Positions 19,303-31,012 of a stretch of DNA of 64,000 nucleotides are shown in pieces (within the stretch, counting starts at the first letter, position 1; every line of letters starts with the position of its first letter). The stretch comes from Roseovarius nubinhibens ISM (GTDB lineage: Bacteria; Pseudomonadota; Alphaproteobacteria; Rhodobacterales; Rhodobacteraceae): NCBI RefSeq assembly GCF_000152625.1, contig NZ_CH724156.1:3278602-3342601 (forward strand), read 5' to 3'. The notes under the pieces were generated by a model, which searched no databases, was not told where the DNA came from, and was given only the letters and a program-made list of their open reading frames with translations. The position numbers and the translations under genes were made by a program.

Positions 19303-19362
19303 GGGCAGCGCCCCCCGACTTACTTTTCCAGCGGGCAGCGCCCCCCGACTTACATTCCCAAC
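19303..19362. repeat. Two 30-bp direct repeats, each with a G/C hairpin
   Basis: Units 19303-19332 and 19333-19362 agree at 26 of 30 positions and begin GGGCAGCGCCCCCCGACTTA. The first unit and its upstream bases form a perfect GGGGGGC-AGC-GCCCCCC hairpin. It lies in the 145-bp gap between iscR and the desulfurase gene, so it will be transcribed within the suf mRNA. Confidence 0.8.
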
Positions 19363-19379
19363 AACGAACACCGCGCCGC

Positions 19380-19841
19380 TCATTCCTCGTCCACCACCGC
19401 GAAAAGCGTCGGCACCGCCGGACAGGGCGCCAGCTCATTCTCGATCACATCCGAGAGCCGCGTCTGGTGCAGGAACACATAGACATGCGCGCTGAGCCCT
19501 TCCCAGAGCCGGTTGGTCATCGATTGCGCCCGCGATCCGCTCGCCGCCCCCGAGGCCCCGGCTCCCTTGTGCAGCGCATCGACCGTCTCATCCACGGCGG
19601 CGAGGATCTCGGCCACCCGGATCTCCGACGGCGGCCGCGCCAGACGATAGCCACCGCCCGGCCCCCGCACCGAAGCCACCAGCTCGGCCCGCCGCAGCTT
19701 GACGAAAAGCTGCTCGAGATAGGGCAGCGAAATATCCTGACGCCGCGACACATCGCCCAGCGTCACCAGCCCATTGGCCTCCTGCATCGCGATATCCGCC
19801 AGGGCGACCATCGCATAGCGTCCCTTCGTGCTTAGCTTCAC
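19380..19841 (-). CDS. iscR: Rrf2 family regulator IscR, single-cysteine type
   Basis: A 153-residue Rrf2-family transcription factor with the typical N-terminal winged helix (MKLSTKGRYAMVALADIA, then DISLPYLEQLFVKLRRAELV and GPGGGYRLARP). Classic IscR ligates a [2Fe-2S] cluster with three Cys and a His around residues 92-107. Here that loop (about 90-108) is Ala/Gly/Ser-rich and has no Cys; the only Cys in the protein is 140. A single-Cys Fe-S IscR has been described in Rhodobacter sphaeroides as a repressor of iron-sulfur genes, and this protein fits that type. The start is GTG with AGGAG upstream. It heads the suf operon and probably controls it. Confidence 0.9.
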   Translation of the reverse strand: MKLSTKGRYAMVALADIAMQEANGLVTLGDVSRRQDISLPYLEQLFVKLRRAELVASVRGPGGGYRLARPPSEIRVAEILAAVDETVDALHKGAGASGAASGSRAQSMTNRLWEGLSAHVYVFLHQTRLSDVIENELAPCPAVPTLFAVVDEE

Positions 19842-19921
19842 CGCTGCAACTCCTGCAAATGATTGACCTTCCGCCGCGCATTGCGTATCTGCATGAAACG
19901 CATCTGCACAGGCGAAAAGTG

Positions 19922-19938
19922 TTTAGAACAGTTCTAAA
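19922..19938. promoter_or_regulatory. Irr-type iron control element (perfect palindrome)
   Basis: TTTAGAACAGTTCTAAA is a perfect 8-1-8 palindrome and matches the alphaproteobacterial Irr/ICE pattern TTTAGAA-N3-TTCTAAA as I recall it. It covers the -10 hexamer of the iscR-suf promoter, a position that would block RNA polymerase. It also lies 59 bp upstream of the divergent hydrolase gene. Confidence 0.7.
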
Positions 19939-19959
19939 GTGACCTGGCCGCTCCGTCAA
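19931..19959 (-). promoter_or_regulatory. iscR-suf operon promoter
   Basis: On the minus strand TTGACG (19959-19954), a 17-bp spacer and TAGAAC (19936-19931). The predicted start near 19924 leaves a leader of about 83 nt before the iscR GTG. Confidence 0.65.
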
Positions 19960-19996
19960 GAATGGCCGCACTTTCGTGAAAGGACAAAGGACCACC

Positions 19997-20650
19997 ATGC
20001 CCGAGGTTATCTTTCCCGGCCCCGAAGGCCGTCTCGAAGGCCGCTACCACCCGCAAAAGGAAAGAGACGCCCCGATCGCCATCGTCCTGCACCCGCATCC
20101 GCAGTTTGGCGGGACGATGAACAACAAGGTTGTCTATAATCTCCATTACGCCTTCTACAATATGGGCTTCACCGTGCTGCGGTTCAATTTCCGCGGCGTC
20201 GGGCGCAGCCAGGGCGAATATGATCAAGGCGTGGGTGAGCTCTCGGATGCCGCTTCGGCGCTCGACTATCTGCAGTCGATGAATGCCAATTCCAAACATT
20301 GCTGGGTCGCGGGCTTCTCCTTTGGCGCCTGGATCGGGATGCAGCTCTTGATGCGCCGCCCCGAGATCACCGGCTTTGTCTCGGTCTCACCGCCGGCCAA
20401 CATGTATGATTTCTCCTTCCTCGCGCCCTGCCCGTCCTCCGGGCTGATCATCAACGGCACGAATGACCGCGTGGCGCCACCCGCCGACACCCAGACGCTC
20501 GTCGCCAAGCTGCAAGAACAGCAAGGCATCACCGTCACCCATGAAGAGCTCGAAGGCTCCGGCCATTTCTTCGAAGAGCCCCATATGGACACGATGATCG
20601 ACACCGTCACCGGCTATGTGAAACGCCGCCTCACCGAAGGCACGCGCTGA
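19997..20650 (+). CDS. Alpha/beta hydrolase family protein
   Basis: A 217-residue serine-hydrolase-fold protein. It opens MPEVIFPGPEGRLEGRYHPQ, then AIVLHPHPQFGGTMNNKVV (oxyanion region HPHPQFGG) and FNFRGVGRSQG. The nucleophile elbow reads AGFSFGAWIG (G-x-S-x-G), Asp is likely in IINGTNDRVAP and His in EGSGHFFEEP. Close relatives are annotated only as hydrolases; the substrate is unknown. The start at 19997 has AAGGA upstream; a GTG at 19976 is less likely. It is followed after three bases by the next gene and faces the iscR promoter. Confidence 0.8.
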   Translation: MPEVIFPGPEGRLEGRYHPQKERDAPIAIVLHPHPQFGGTMNNKVVYNLHYAFYNMGFTVLRFNFRGVGRSQGEYDQGVGELSDAASALDYLQSMNANSKHCWVAGFSFGAWIGMQLLMRRPEITGFVSVSPPANMYDFSFLAPCPSSGLIINGTNDRVAPPADTQTLVAKLQEQQGITVTHEELEGSGHFFEEPHMDTMIDTVTGYVKRRLTEGTR

Positions 20651-20653
20651 GCC

Positions 20654-20914
20654 ATGGGGGTTGCCGAGGATCTTGCCGACGAACTGGCCCGCGATGTGAT
20701 CAAATACATCGACGCGACCGGCGGGGATGAAAAGATCATCGCCGATATCGTCGGCGTCCTCGGGGCCTCGTCTCAAACCGCCGAAGAGGCGTTTCTCACC
20801 GCGATCCGCGTCCGCCGCGCCAATATCAAGGCCCGCGCCCTACTGATGGAACGCGCCCGCGCCTTCAAGGCCGAGCAAGAGGCCAAGGCCGGCGCGGCGA
20901 AACAGCCCGAGTAG
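20654..20914 (+). CDS. Small conserved helical protein
   Basis: An 86-residue, highly charged, all-helical protein (DELARDVIKYIDATGGDEKI, then VRRANIKARALLMERARAFK and an Ala/Lys tail). There is no signal peptide and no Cys. I do not recognise a characterised family. It starts three bases after the hydrolase stop and ends before a strong terminator, so the two genes form a bicistronic unit. Confidence 0.7.
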   Translation: MGVAEDLADELARDVIKYIDATGGDEKIIADIVGVLGASSQTAEEAFLTAIRVRRANIKARALLMERARAFKAEQEAKAGAAKQPE

Positions 20915-20950
20915 CGAAAATCCCGGCGCAAGCCGCACAAAATCTTTCCA

Positions 20951-20979
20951 AAGGCGGTCAGCCCCTGACCGCCTTTTTT
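20951..20979 (+). terminator. Terminator of the hydrolase operon
   Basis: AAGGCGGTCAG pairs with CTGACCGCCTT across a CCC loop, followed by a run of T. Confidence 0.9.
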
Positions 20980-21065
20980 GTTGCAGATTGACCGCGTCCT
21001 TAGAACGCCCGCGATCACGGACAAGCCCCCCACCTTCACAAAACTGACACATCCCCATCGCGTCT

Positions 21066-21108
21066 CCGTGAGCCAGTTCTCACGGCCCATCACACGCGAG
21101 CGTGAGCC
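21066..21108. promoter_or_regulatory. Candidate operator upstream of the LPNGF genes
   Basis: Two nested patterns lie 100-140 bp before the first LPNGF gene. CCGTGAG-N6-CTCACGG is a perfect inverted repeat (21066-21085), and CGTGAGCC occurs twice as a direct repeat (21067-21074 and 21101-21108) 34 bp apart. CACGC-GA-GCGTG (21093-21104) is a second small palindrome. No confident -35/-10 pair was found nearby. Confidence 0.45.
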
Positions 21109-21208
21109 TATTTCATTCCCTTGGGCCACCCCCATTTGCTGTCTCACAAACGGCGACACACCGCCGCCTGAACAACAGACACACAGAGACACACGAAGGA
21201 CAAACATC

Positions 21209-21442
21209 ATGCGTATTCTTGCAACCACCGCCACTCTCATCGCCCTCGCAGCCCCGGCCTTTGCCGCCGTGCCTGACGCCCTGCCCAACGGCTTCGGCCA
21301 GGATCAACACATCGGCGCGCTGCCCAACGGCTTCGATCAGCCCGAGCATATCGGTGCCCTGCCGAACGGCTTCGAGCCCGACGAGCGTCGCGGCTACACC
21401 CTGCCCAACGGCTTTGAGCGCGACGAAAGCCGCGACCGCTAA
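21209..21442 (+). CDS. Secreted LPNGF-repeat protein, copy 1
   Basis: A 77-residue precursor. Residues 1-19 are a Sec signal peptide (MRILATTATLIALAAPAFA, cleavage after AFA). The mature 58 residues are almost wholly four tandem repeats of 13-14 residues, each beginning LPNGF (residues 25, 38, 51, 65). The variable part moves from QDQHIGA through QPEHIGA to Arg/Glu/Asp-rich sequence at the C-terminus. There is no Cys. GAAGGA precedes the ATG; the open frame runs further upstream but without coding signal. The protein is identical to copy 2, 270 bp downstream. I know no characterised family; export to the periplasm or outside is inferred from the signal peptide. Confidence 0.8.
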   Translation: MRILATTATLIALAAPAFAAVPDALPNGFGQDQHIGALPNGFDQPEHIGALPNGFEPDERRGYTLPNGFERDESRDR

Positions 21443-21478
21443 GCCCCCACAAAACACATCAGATTAAGGATCAAAACC

Positions 21479-21712
21479 ATGCGTATTCTTGCAACCACCG
21501 CCACTCTCATCGCCCTCGCAGCTCCGGCCTTTGCCGCCGTGCCTGACGCCCTGCCCAACGGCTTCGGCCAAGATCAGCACATCGGCGCGCTGCCCAATGG
21601 CTTCGACCAGCCCGAGCATATCGGTGCCTTGCCGAACGGCTTCGAGCCCGACGAGCGTCGCGGCTACACCCTGCCCAACGGCTTTGAGCGCGACGAAAGC
21701 CGCGACCGCTAA
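21479..21712 (+). CDS. Secreted LPNGF-repeat protein, copy 2
   Basis: Identical in protein sequence to copy 1 over all 77 residues, signal peptide included. The DNA differs at six positions, all synonymous (for example GCC/GCT, CAG/CAA, CTG/TTG). It has its own AAGGAT ribosome site and a strong terminator follows. The 36-bp gap between the copies shows no terminator, so both are likely to be on one transcript. The duplication unit is 270 bp. Function is unknown. Confidence 0.8.
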   Translation: MRILATTATLIALAAPAFAAVPDALPNGFGQDQHIGALPNGFDQPEHIGALPNGFEPDERRGYTLPNGFERDESRDR

Positions 21713-21732
21713 GCCAGGTCAACGCTTAACGC

Positions 21733-21769
21733 AACGCGGTCCCCACCCCGGGGGCCGCGTTCATTTTTG
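21733..21769 (+). terminator. Terminator of the LPNGF gene pair
   Basis: A 12-bp stem (21733-21744 with 21750-21761, one G-U pair) is followed by CATTTTTG. It overlaps the last base of mfd and may serve both strands, although the T run is only on the plus strand. Confidence 0.8.
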
Positions 21770-24700
21770 TGCAGAGGTGCGTTTCTTCTCGGCGACGACC
21801 TTCTCGGCCAGATCACGGGCAATGGCAAAGGCCCCCTTGATCTTGTCGCCATCCTTGCGCCAGTCGCGGCGCACCACGATCTTGTTGTCGCGGATCTTGG
21901 CCAGCCCGTCCTGCGCCTGCACGAATTCCACAAGCCCCTGCGGCGAGGCGAATTTGTCGTTGTGGAACTGGATCGTCGCGCCCTTCGGCCCGCCGTCGAG
22001 CTTGGCAATCCCGGCCTTCTTGCACATGGCCTTGATCCGCACCACCAGAAGCAGCGTGTTGACCTCGCGCGGCAGCTTGCCGAACCGGTCGATCAGCTCG
22101 GCGGCAAAGCCTTCCAGCTCGACCTTGGTCTCAAGCCCGCTAAGACGCCGATAGAGCCCGAGCCGCACATCGAGATCGGGCACATAGTCTTCGGGGATGA
22201 GCACCGGCACGCCGAGATTGATCTGCGGCGCCCATTGACCATCCGCCTCGCTCAGGCCCTCGAGATCGCCCGATTTGATCTTGGCAATCGCCTCTTCAAG
22301 CATGGATTGATAGAGCTCATAGCCCACATCGCGCATCTGGCCGGATTGCTCCTCGCCAAGCAGGTTGCCCGCCCCGCGAATGTCGAGATCCTGACTGGCG
22401 AGCGTGAACCCGGCCCCCAGCGTGTCGAGCGACGACAAGACGCGCAGCCGCTTTTCCGCCGCCGGGGTGAGCTTGACCCGCGGTTTCGTCGTCAGATACG
22501 CATAGGCCCGCAGCTTCGACCGCCCGACACGCCCGCGGATCTGATAGAGCTGCGCCAGCCCGAACATATCCGCCCGATGCACGATCATCGTGTTGGCGCG
22601 CGGAATATCGAGACCGGATTCGACAATCGTCGTGGCCAGCAGCACATCATATTTGCCGTCATAGAACGCGTTCATCCGCGCATCGAGCTCGCCCGCCGCC
22701 ATCTGGCCATGGGCCACCGCGAACGTGACCTCGGGCACTTCGTTGCGCAGGAACTCTTCGATCTCGGGCAGATCGCTGACACGTGGCACCACGTAGAAAC
22801 TCTGCCCGCCCCGGTAATGCTCGCGCAACAGCGCCTCGCGCACGGTCACCCGGTCGAACTCGCTCACATAGGTGCGGATCGACAGCCGGTCCACCGGCGG
22901 CGTGCCGATGATCGACAGATCGCGCACCCCCGACAGCGACAGCTGCAACGTGCGCGGGATTGGCGTCGCCGACAGGGTCAGCACATGCACATCCGACCGC
23001 ATCTGCTTGAGCCGCTCCTTATGCGCCACGCCAAAGCGTTGCTCTTCGTCGATGATCAGAAGCCCAAGGTTCTCGAACCGCACCGACTTGGCCAAGAGCG
23101 CATGGGTGCCCACCACGATATCGACCTTGCCGCGCGCGAGGCCTTCGCGGGTCTTCGTCGCCTCGCCCGCCGACACAAACCGCGACAGCGGCGCGACATT
23201 GACCGGAAAGCCCCGGAACCTCTCGGCAAAGCTCTGGTAATGCTGCCGCGCCAGCAATGTCGTCGGCGCGATCACCGCCACCTGCTGGCCGGACATGGCC
23301 GCGACAAAGGCCGCGCGCATCGCCACCTCGGTCTTGCCAAAGCCCACGTCACCACAGATCAGCCGATCCATCGGCCGCCCCGACCCGAGATCCTCCATCA
23401 CATCCGAGATCGCGCCAAGCTGGTCATCGGTCTCCTGATAGGGAAAGCGCGCCGAAAACGCCTCCCAGGCGTGATGTTCGGGCTCGAGCACCGGCGCCTT
23501 GCGCAGCGCCCGCTCCGCCGCCACCCGGATGAGCCGATCCGCCATCTCGCGGATGCGCTCCTTGAGCTTGGCCTTCTTGGCCTGCCACGCGCCACCCCCG
23601 AGCCGGTCGAGCAAGCCCTCGTCATGGCCATAGCGGCTCAACAGCTCGATATTCTCCACTGGCAGGTAGAGCCGCGCGTTCTCGGCATATTCGAGCAACA
23701 GACATTCATGCGCCGCGCCCGCCGCGCTGATCACTTCCATCCCGTGATAGCGCCCGATGCCATGATCCACATGCACCACAAGATCGCCGGGGCTGAGGCT
23801 CTGCGCCTCGGTGAGGAAATTCTCGGCCTTGCGCCGCCGCTTGGGCGCGCGGATCAACCGGTCGCCGAGAATATCCTGCTCGGCAATCACCGTGAGATCG
23901 GGCGTCTCGAAGCCGTGCTCGAGCCCCCAGACCGTGAGATAGAGCCCCTGCCCGCGCAGCCCCTTGGCGTCGGTGACGCTCACCGCCCCAAGCAGACCCT
24001 CATCCTCGACAAGCCCCTCAAGCCGCTCGCGCGCGCCCTCGGAATAGGCGGCGATGAGCACCGGCCCGGCGCTCATCCGCGCCTCGACATGGGTTTTCAG
24101 CGCGGCAAAGAGGTTCACATCCTCCTGCTGCCGCTCGGGCGAGAAATTGCGCCCGACCCGCGCGCCCGCATCGATGATCCCCGGCCCCGGCGCCTGCGGC
24201 AAGGGGCTAAAGGCCAGCACCCGCCGCCCCGCCACCGCCGCGTCCCAGCCCGCCCCATCGAGATAGAGCTGACCGGGCGGCACCGGCTTATAGATCGTCT
24301 CGTCGCGCCCCTTGGTCTTGAGCGCATGCTGCCGCGTCTCATATTGATCGACCACCGACACCCACCGGGCGTCGCGCATCGCGGCGCTCTGATCGTCGAG
24401 CGTGACACTCGCCCCCGGCAGATAGTCAAACAGCGTCTCAAGCCGCGCGTGAAAAAACGGCAGCCAATGCTCGATGCCCTGATGCTTGCGCCCCGCGCTC
24501 ACCGCCTCATAGAGCGGATCATCGGTGCCCGCCGCGCCGAACTCGATCCGGTAATTCTGCCGAAACCGTGTGATCGCCGCCTCGTCGAGAATGACCTCCG
24601 ACACAGGCGCGAGCTCGATCTGGTCGAGCTTGGCCACCGTGCGCTGGGTCGCCGGATCAAACCGCCGCACCCCGTCGAGCACATCGCCAAAAAGATCGAG

Positions 24701-25222
24701 CCGAACCGGCCCCGCATCGCCCGGCGAGTAGATATCAATGATGCCGCCCCGGATCGCGTAATCGCCGGGCTCGGTCACCGTCGGTGCCTGGGTGAACCCC
24801 ATCCGCACCAAAAACGCCCTGAGCGCCTCTTCGTCGATCCGCTCGCCCACCTGCGCGGCAAAGGCGGCGCTTTGCAGCACCTCCCGCGCCGGCAGCTTCT
24901 GGGTCGCGGCATTGAGCGTGGTGAGCAGCACGAACCGCCCCGACATGCCATGCGCCAGTGCCGCCAGCGTCGCCATCCGCGTCGCCGAAATATCGGCATT
25001 GGGCGACACCCGGTCATAGGGCAGACAATCCCAGCCCGGAAAGGTGATGACCGGCAGATCGGGCGCGAAAAACCGCAGCGCCGCCTGCATCGCGACCATC
25101 CGCTTGTCGTCCCGCGCCACATGGATGACCGGGCCGCCGCTCTTGTCGCTTTCCTGAAGGATGAGCCGCGCGTCGAACCCCTCGGGCGCGCCGCCGACCG
25201 TGAATTTGAACTGTTCTGCCAT
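21761..25222 (-). CDS. mfd: Transcription-repair coupling factor Mfd
   Basis: An 1153-residue DNA translocase that removes stalled RNA polymerase from lesions and recruits UvrA. The N-terminal UvrB-like module is followed by an RNA-polymerase-binding region (SPGDLVVHVDHGIGRYHGM), the RecG-like motor with Walker A DVGFGKTEVAMRA, the box DEEQRFGV, TLSATPIPRTLQ and the TRG-type motif region, and a C-terminal D7 domain. Length matches the family (about 1150). The gene downstream on the same strand is 3 bp from its start codon. The long open frame on the opposite strand (1350 codons) is a GC-driven shadow. Confidence 0.96.
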   Translation of the reverse strand: MAEQFKFTVGGAPEGFDARLILQESDKSGGPVIHVARDDKRMVAMQAALRFFAPDLPVITFPGWDCLPYDRVSPNADISATRMATLAALAHGMSGRFVLLTTLNAATQKLPAREVLQSAAFAAQVGERIDEEALRAFLVRMGFTQAPTVTEPGDYAIRGGIIDIYSPGDAGPVRLDLFGDVLDGVRRFDPATQRTVAKLDQIELAPVSEVILDEAAITRFRQNYRIEFGAAGTDDPLYEAVSAGRKHQGIEHWLPFFHARLETLFDYLPGASVTLDDQSAAMRDARWVSVVDQYETRQHALKTKGRDETIYKPVPPGQLYLDGAGWDAAVAGRRVLAFSPLPQAPGPGIIDAGARVGRNFSPERQQEDVNLFAALKTHVEARMSAGPVLIAAYSEGARERLEGLVEDEGLLGAVSVTDAKGLRGQGLYLTVWGLEHGFETPDLTVIAEQDILGDRLIRAPKRRRKAENFLTEAQSLSPGDLVVHVDHGIGRYHGMEVISAAGAAHECLLLEYAENARLYLPVENIELLSRYGHDEGLLDRLGGGAWQAKKAKLKERIREMADRLIRVAAERALRKAPVLEPEHHAWEAFSARFPYQETDDQLGAISDVMEDLGSGRPMDRLICGDVGFGKTEVAMRAAFVAAMSGQQVAVIAPTTLLARQHYQSFAERFRGFPVNVAPLSRFVSAGEATKTREGLARGKVDIVVGTHALLAKSVRFENLGLLIIDEEQRFGVAHKERLKQMRSDVHVLTLSATPIPRTLQLSLSGVRDLSIIGTPPVDRLSIRTYVSEFDRVTVREALLREHYRGGQSFYVVPRVSDLPEIEEFLRNEVPEVTFAVAHGQMAAGELDARMNAFYDGKYDVLLATTIVESGLDIPRANTMIVHRADMFGLAQLYQIRGRVGRSKLRAYAYLTTKPRVKLTPAAEKRLRVLSSLDTLGAGFTLASQDLDIRGAGNLLGEEQSGQMRDVGYELYQSMLEEAIAKIKSGDLEGLSEADGQWAPQINLGVPVLIPEDYVPDLDVRLGLYRRLSGLETKVELEGFAAELIDRFGKLPREVNTLLLVVRIKAMCKKAGIAKLDGGPKGATIQFHNDKFASPQGLVEFVQAQDGLAKIRDNKIVVRRDWRKDGDKIKGAFAIARDLAEKVVAEKKRTSAQK

Positions 25223-25225
25223 GGC

Positions 25226-25753
25226 CTACCCGCCCAGCGCCGAACTCGAGAAATTCTGCAACATGCCCCACATCGCGGTGATGAAAAGCGAGATGATCCC
25301 GATCACCTGCGTCATCACCCGATGCCGCGACAGCCGCTTGACCAGATCCGGCCCATGCAGATCGCGCGCCCGAATGGCCCGCGCCGTGCGCACCACCAGC
25401 CACGCCACCAGCGTCATCGGCGTGCCCAAAAGCACCAGCGCCTGCGCGAACTCGCGGTCATAGACAAAGCCCAAAAGCACCAGCGCCGTCAGCATGAACG
25501 AGGCGAACCCCACCAGCAGCACACCGGATTCCTCGGCGATCAGCAGGATGCGATTGACGTTGATCCGCACCAGATCCTCGAAATCCTGGCCCGTCTCGCC
25601 CTTGGCCCGACGCGCCCGCAGGATCATGTCATAAGGCACGCCCAGCACCCAGTGATTGACCGTCGACCACATCACCGCCAGCGCAATCCAGAACCACAGG
25701 TTCGAAAAGCTGCGCATGTCGATCAGTTCGAAAACCGCTGTATACCAGTCCAC
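25226..25753 (-). CDS. Conserved inner-membrane protein upstream of mfd
   Basis: A 175-residue protein with four hydrophobic segments (FSNLWFWIALAVMWSTVNHW; VLLVGFASFMLTALVLLGFV; FAQALVLLGTPMTLVAWLVV; VIGIISLFITAMWGML) separated by a charged loop rich in Arg/Glu. Homologues are common in Rhodobacteraceae; I recall some carrying the name 'component of SufBCD complex', whose experimental basis I cannot state. It lies 3 bp before mfd and is probably co-transcribed with it. There is no catalytic motif. Confidence 0.7.
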   Translation of the reverse strand: MDWYTAVFELIDMRSFSNLWFWIALAVMWSTVNHWVLGVPYDMILRARRAKGETGQDFEDLVRINVNRILLIAEESGVLLVGFASFMLTALVLLGFVYDREFAQALVLLGTPMTLVAWLVVRTARAIRARDLHGPDLVKRLSRHRVMTQVIGIISLFITAMWGMLQNFSSSALGG

Positions 25754-25819
25754 TGTGCCGCCTCGGTTCTGCCTCAGACAAACCTCTTAGCGCCGCTCCG
25801 CGGCAATTCCTACCCTTGA

Positions 25820-26869
<1,050 letters not shown>

Positions 26870-26992
26870 ACCGGGCGGCATCTCGCCCAAAACCCCGTTG
26901 CGGGGTGACAGATGGCAGGCTTCCGCCTATAGTGACGGCAGATCGGCCATCCAAAGGTCGGCTGCTTTCAGGCAACAATTACAGGCAAGACC

Positions 26993-27553
26993 ATGAGCAC
27001 AGTTTCCCGACGCAGCTTCACGCTGGGCGCCCTCGCCGCCACCCCGCTTCTCGCCGCTTGCGGCAATGGTGTGGGATCACGCGGTTCCGAACGGATCGAC
27101 GCCCGCGTCGACACCACGCTGAACTATCTCTACAACACCTACCCCAACACCCGCAGCCTCGCGGATAAATCCACCGGCATGCTGGTCATGCCACTGGTCA
27201 CCGAGGCCGGGCTTGGCATCGGCGGCGGCTATGGCCGTGGCGCGCTGCGCATCGGCGGCTCGACCGTCGATTACTACTCGGCCACCAAAGGCAGCGTCGG
27301 GCTCCAGATCGGCGCCCAACAATTCGCCCATGTGCTGTTCTTCATGACCGATGACGCGCTGTCGAAATTCCGCCGCGCCTCGGGCTGGGCGGCGGGCGCC
27401 GACATCGAATACGCCTTCCGCGATCAGGGCGAGAACATCCGCGCCGAAACCACCACATCGACCTCGCCGGTCGTGGCGGTGATCTTCGGTCAGGCGGGTC
27501 TCTTGGCCGGCGTGTCGCTCGAAGGCATGAAATACACCCGCATCATTCCCTGA
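26993..27553 (+). CDS. SYLF-domain (YSC84-like) lipoprotein
   Basis: A 186-residue exported protein. The N-terminus has a twin-arginine-like motif (SRRSFTLGALAATPLL) and a lipobox LLAAC, so it is likely to be lipidated, possibly after Tat export. The rest is the SYLF/YSC84 lipid-binding domain (LVMPLVTEAGLGIGGGYGRG, then YYSATKGSVGLQIGAQQFAH). In bacteria the function of this family is not settled; membrane lipid binding is the known property of the domain. It is a single gene with its own terminator. Confidence 0.85.
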   Translation: MSTVSRRSFTLGALAATPLLAACGNGVGSRGSERIDARVDTTLNYLYNTYPNTRSLADKSTGMLVMPLVTEAGLGIGGGYGRGALRIGGSTVDYYSATKGSVGLQIGAQQFAHVLFFMTDDALSKFRRASGWAAGADIEYAFRDQGENIRAETTTSTSPVVAVIFGQAGLLAGVSLEGMKYTRIIP

Positions 27554-27583
27554 TCGGGCCACGCGCCCAGATCGGCCTCCTTG

Positions 27584-27608
27584 CGCCCGGCCTCAGGCCG
27601 GGCGTTTT
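27584..27608 (+). terminator. Terminator of the SYLF gene
   Basis: CGCCCGGCC pairs with GGCCGGGCG across a TCA loop, followed by TTTT. Confidence 0.85.
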
Positions 27609-27662
27609 GGGTATTTGGACCCAGAAAGAGGCACAGGCCGCGCCAAAGCCGCGCCCTCAGGC

Positions 27663-27944
27663 TCAATGCAGGGTGAATTCCCCCACCACATTGCGCCATT
27701 CTCCGGGCGAGATCATCTTGCGATGGCTGAACCGCACCGAATGCAACGGGCCGTCCAGCTCGCGCTGCCAGAACTCGATAAATTCAAAAAGCCTCGGATG
27801 ATCCGGCGCCACATCGTAATCCTGCCAGATATAGCTGTTGAGCACATGGATATGGTCCGGCATGTGGTAAAAGAATTCGGCCGTGGTCAGACCATATCCC
27901 TTGAGCATCAGCTCGGTCTCGCTCATGTCTTTCGGGTTGGGCAT
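27663..27944 (-). CDS. Usg family protein
   Basis: A 93-residue protein of the Usg family (PF06233), small conserved alphaproteobacterial proteins. Recognisable segments are LMLKGYGLTTAEFFYHMPDH, LNSYIWQDYDVAPDHPRLF and SHRKMISPGEWRNV. Early reports linked the family to tryptophan or aspartate-semialdehyde genes; the function is unproven. The start at 27944 has AGGAG upstream. It is transcribed away from gyrA. Confidence 0.85.
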   Translation of the reverse strand: MPNPKDMSETELMLKGYGLTTAEFFYHMPDHIHVLNSYIWQDYDVAPDHPRLFEFIEFWQRELDGPLHSVRFSHRKMISPGEWRNVVGEFTLH

Positions 27945-28070
27945 TTCCTGCTCCTTTCGCTGCTCTAACACCCCCCTTTCACCAGCTTGCCACAAAAACT
28001 TTACTTTTCAATGAAAACAATGTGTTAGCCACCCAACCCAGTGGCTGCCAAATCCCGGCGTGATGCGCCA

Positions 28071-28100
28071 TTGCACCCCGCATCCGGGGTCTGATATAGT
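28071..28100 (+). promoter_or_regulatory. gyrA: gyrA promoter
   Basis: TTGCAC (28071-28076), an 18-bp spacer and TATAGT (28095-28100). A second AT-rich TATATATAG lies at 28110-28118. The spacer holds a small CCCCG/CGGGG dyad. Confidence 0.6.
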
Positions 28101-28133
28101 CCCATCAACTATATATAGACAGCAGGCCCTGAC

Positions 28134-30929
<2,796 letters not shown>

Positions 30930-30955
30930 TCCCTCTTTCTGGTTTCAAATACCCC

Positions 30956-30986
30956 AAAGCCCCGCCAGCAACCTGGCGGGGCTTTT
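30956..30986 (+). terminator. Terminator of gyrA
   Basis: AAAGCCCCGCCAG pairs with CTGGCGGGGCTTTT across a short loop. Confidence 0.9.
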
Positions 30987-31012
30987 CGTTTCAGGCCATC
31001 AACGGACGCGGA

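Noticed and set aside
21767-25819. A 1350-codon open frame on the plus strand opposite mfd
   Set aside because: It is antisense to a well-supported gene, has a His/Arg/Pro-rich composition typical of GC-rich shadow frames and no domain.
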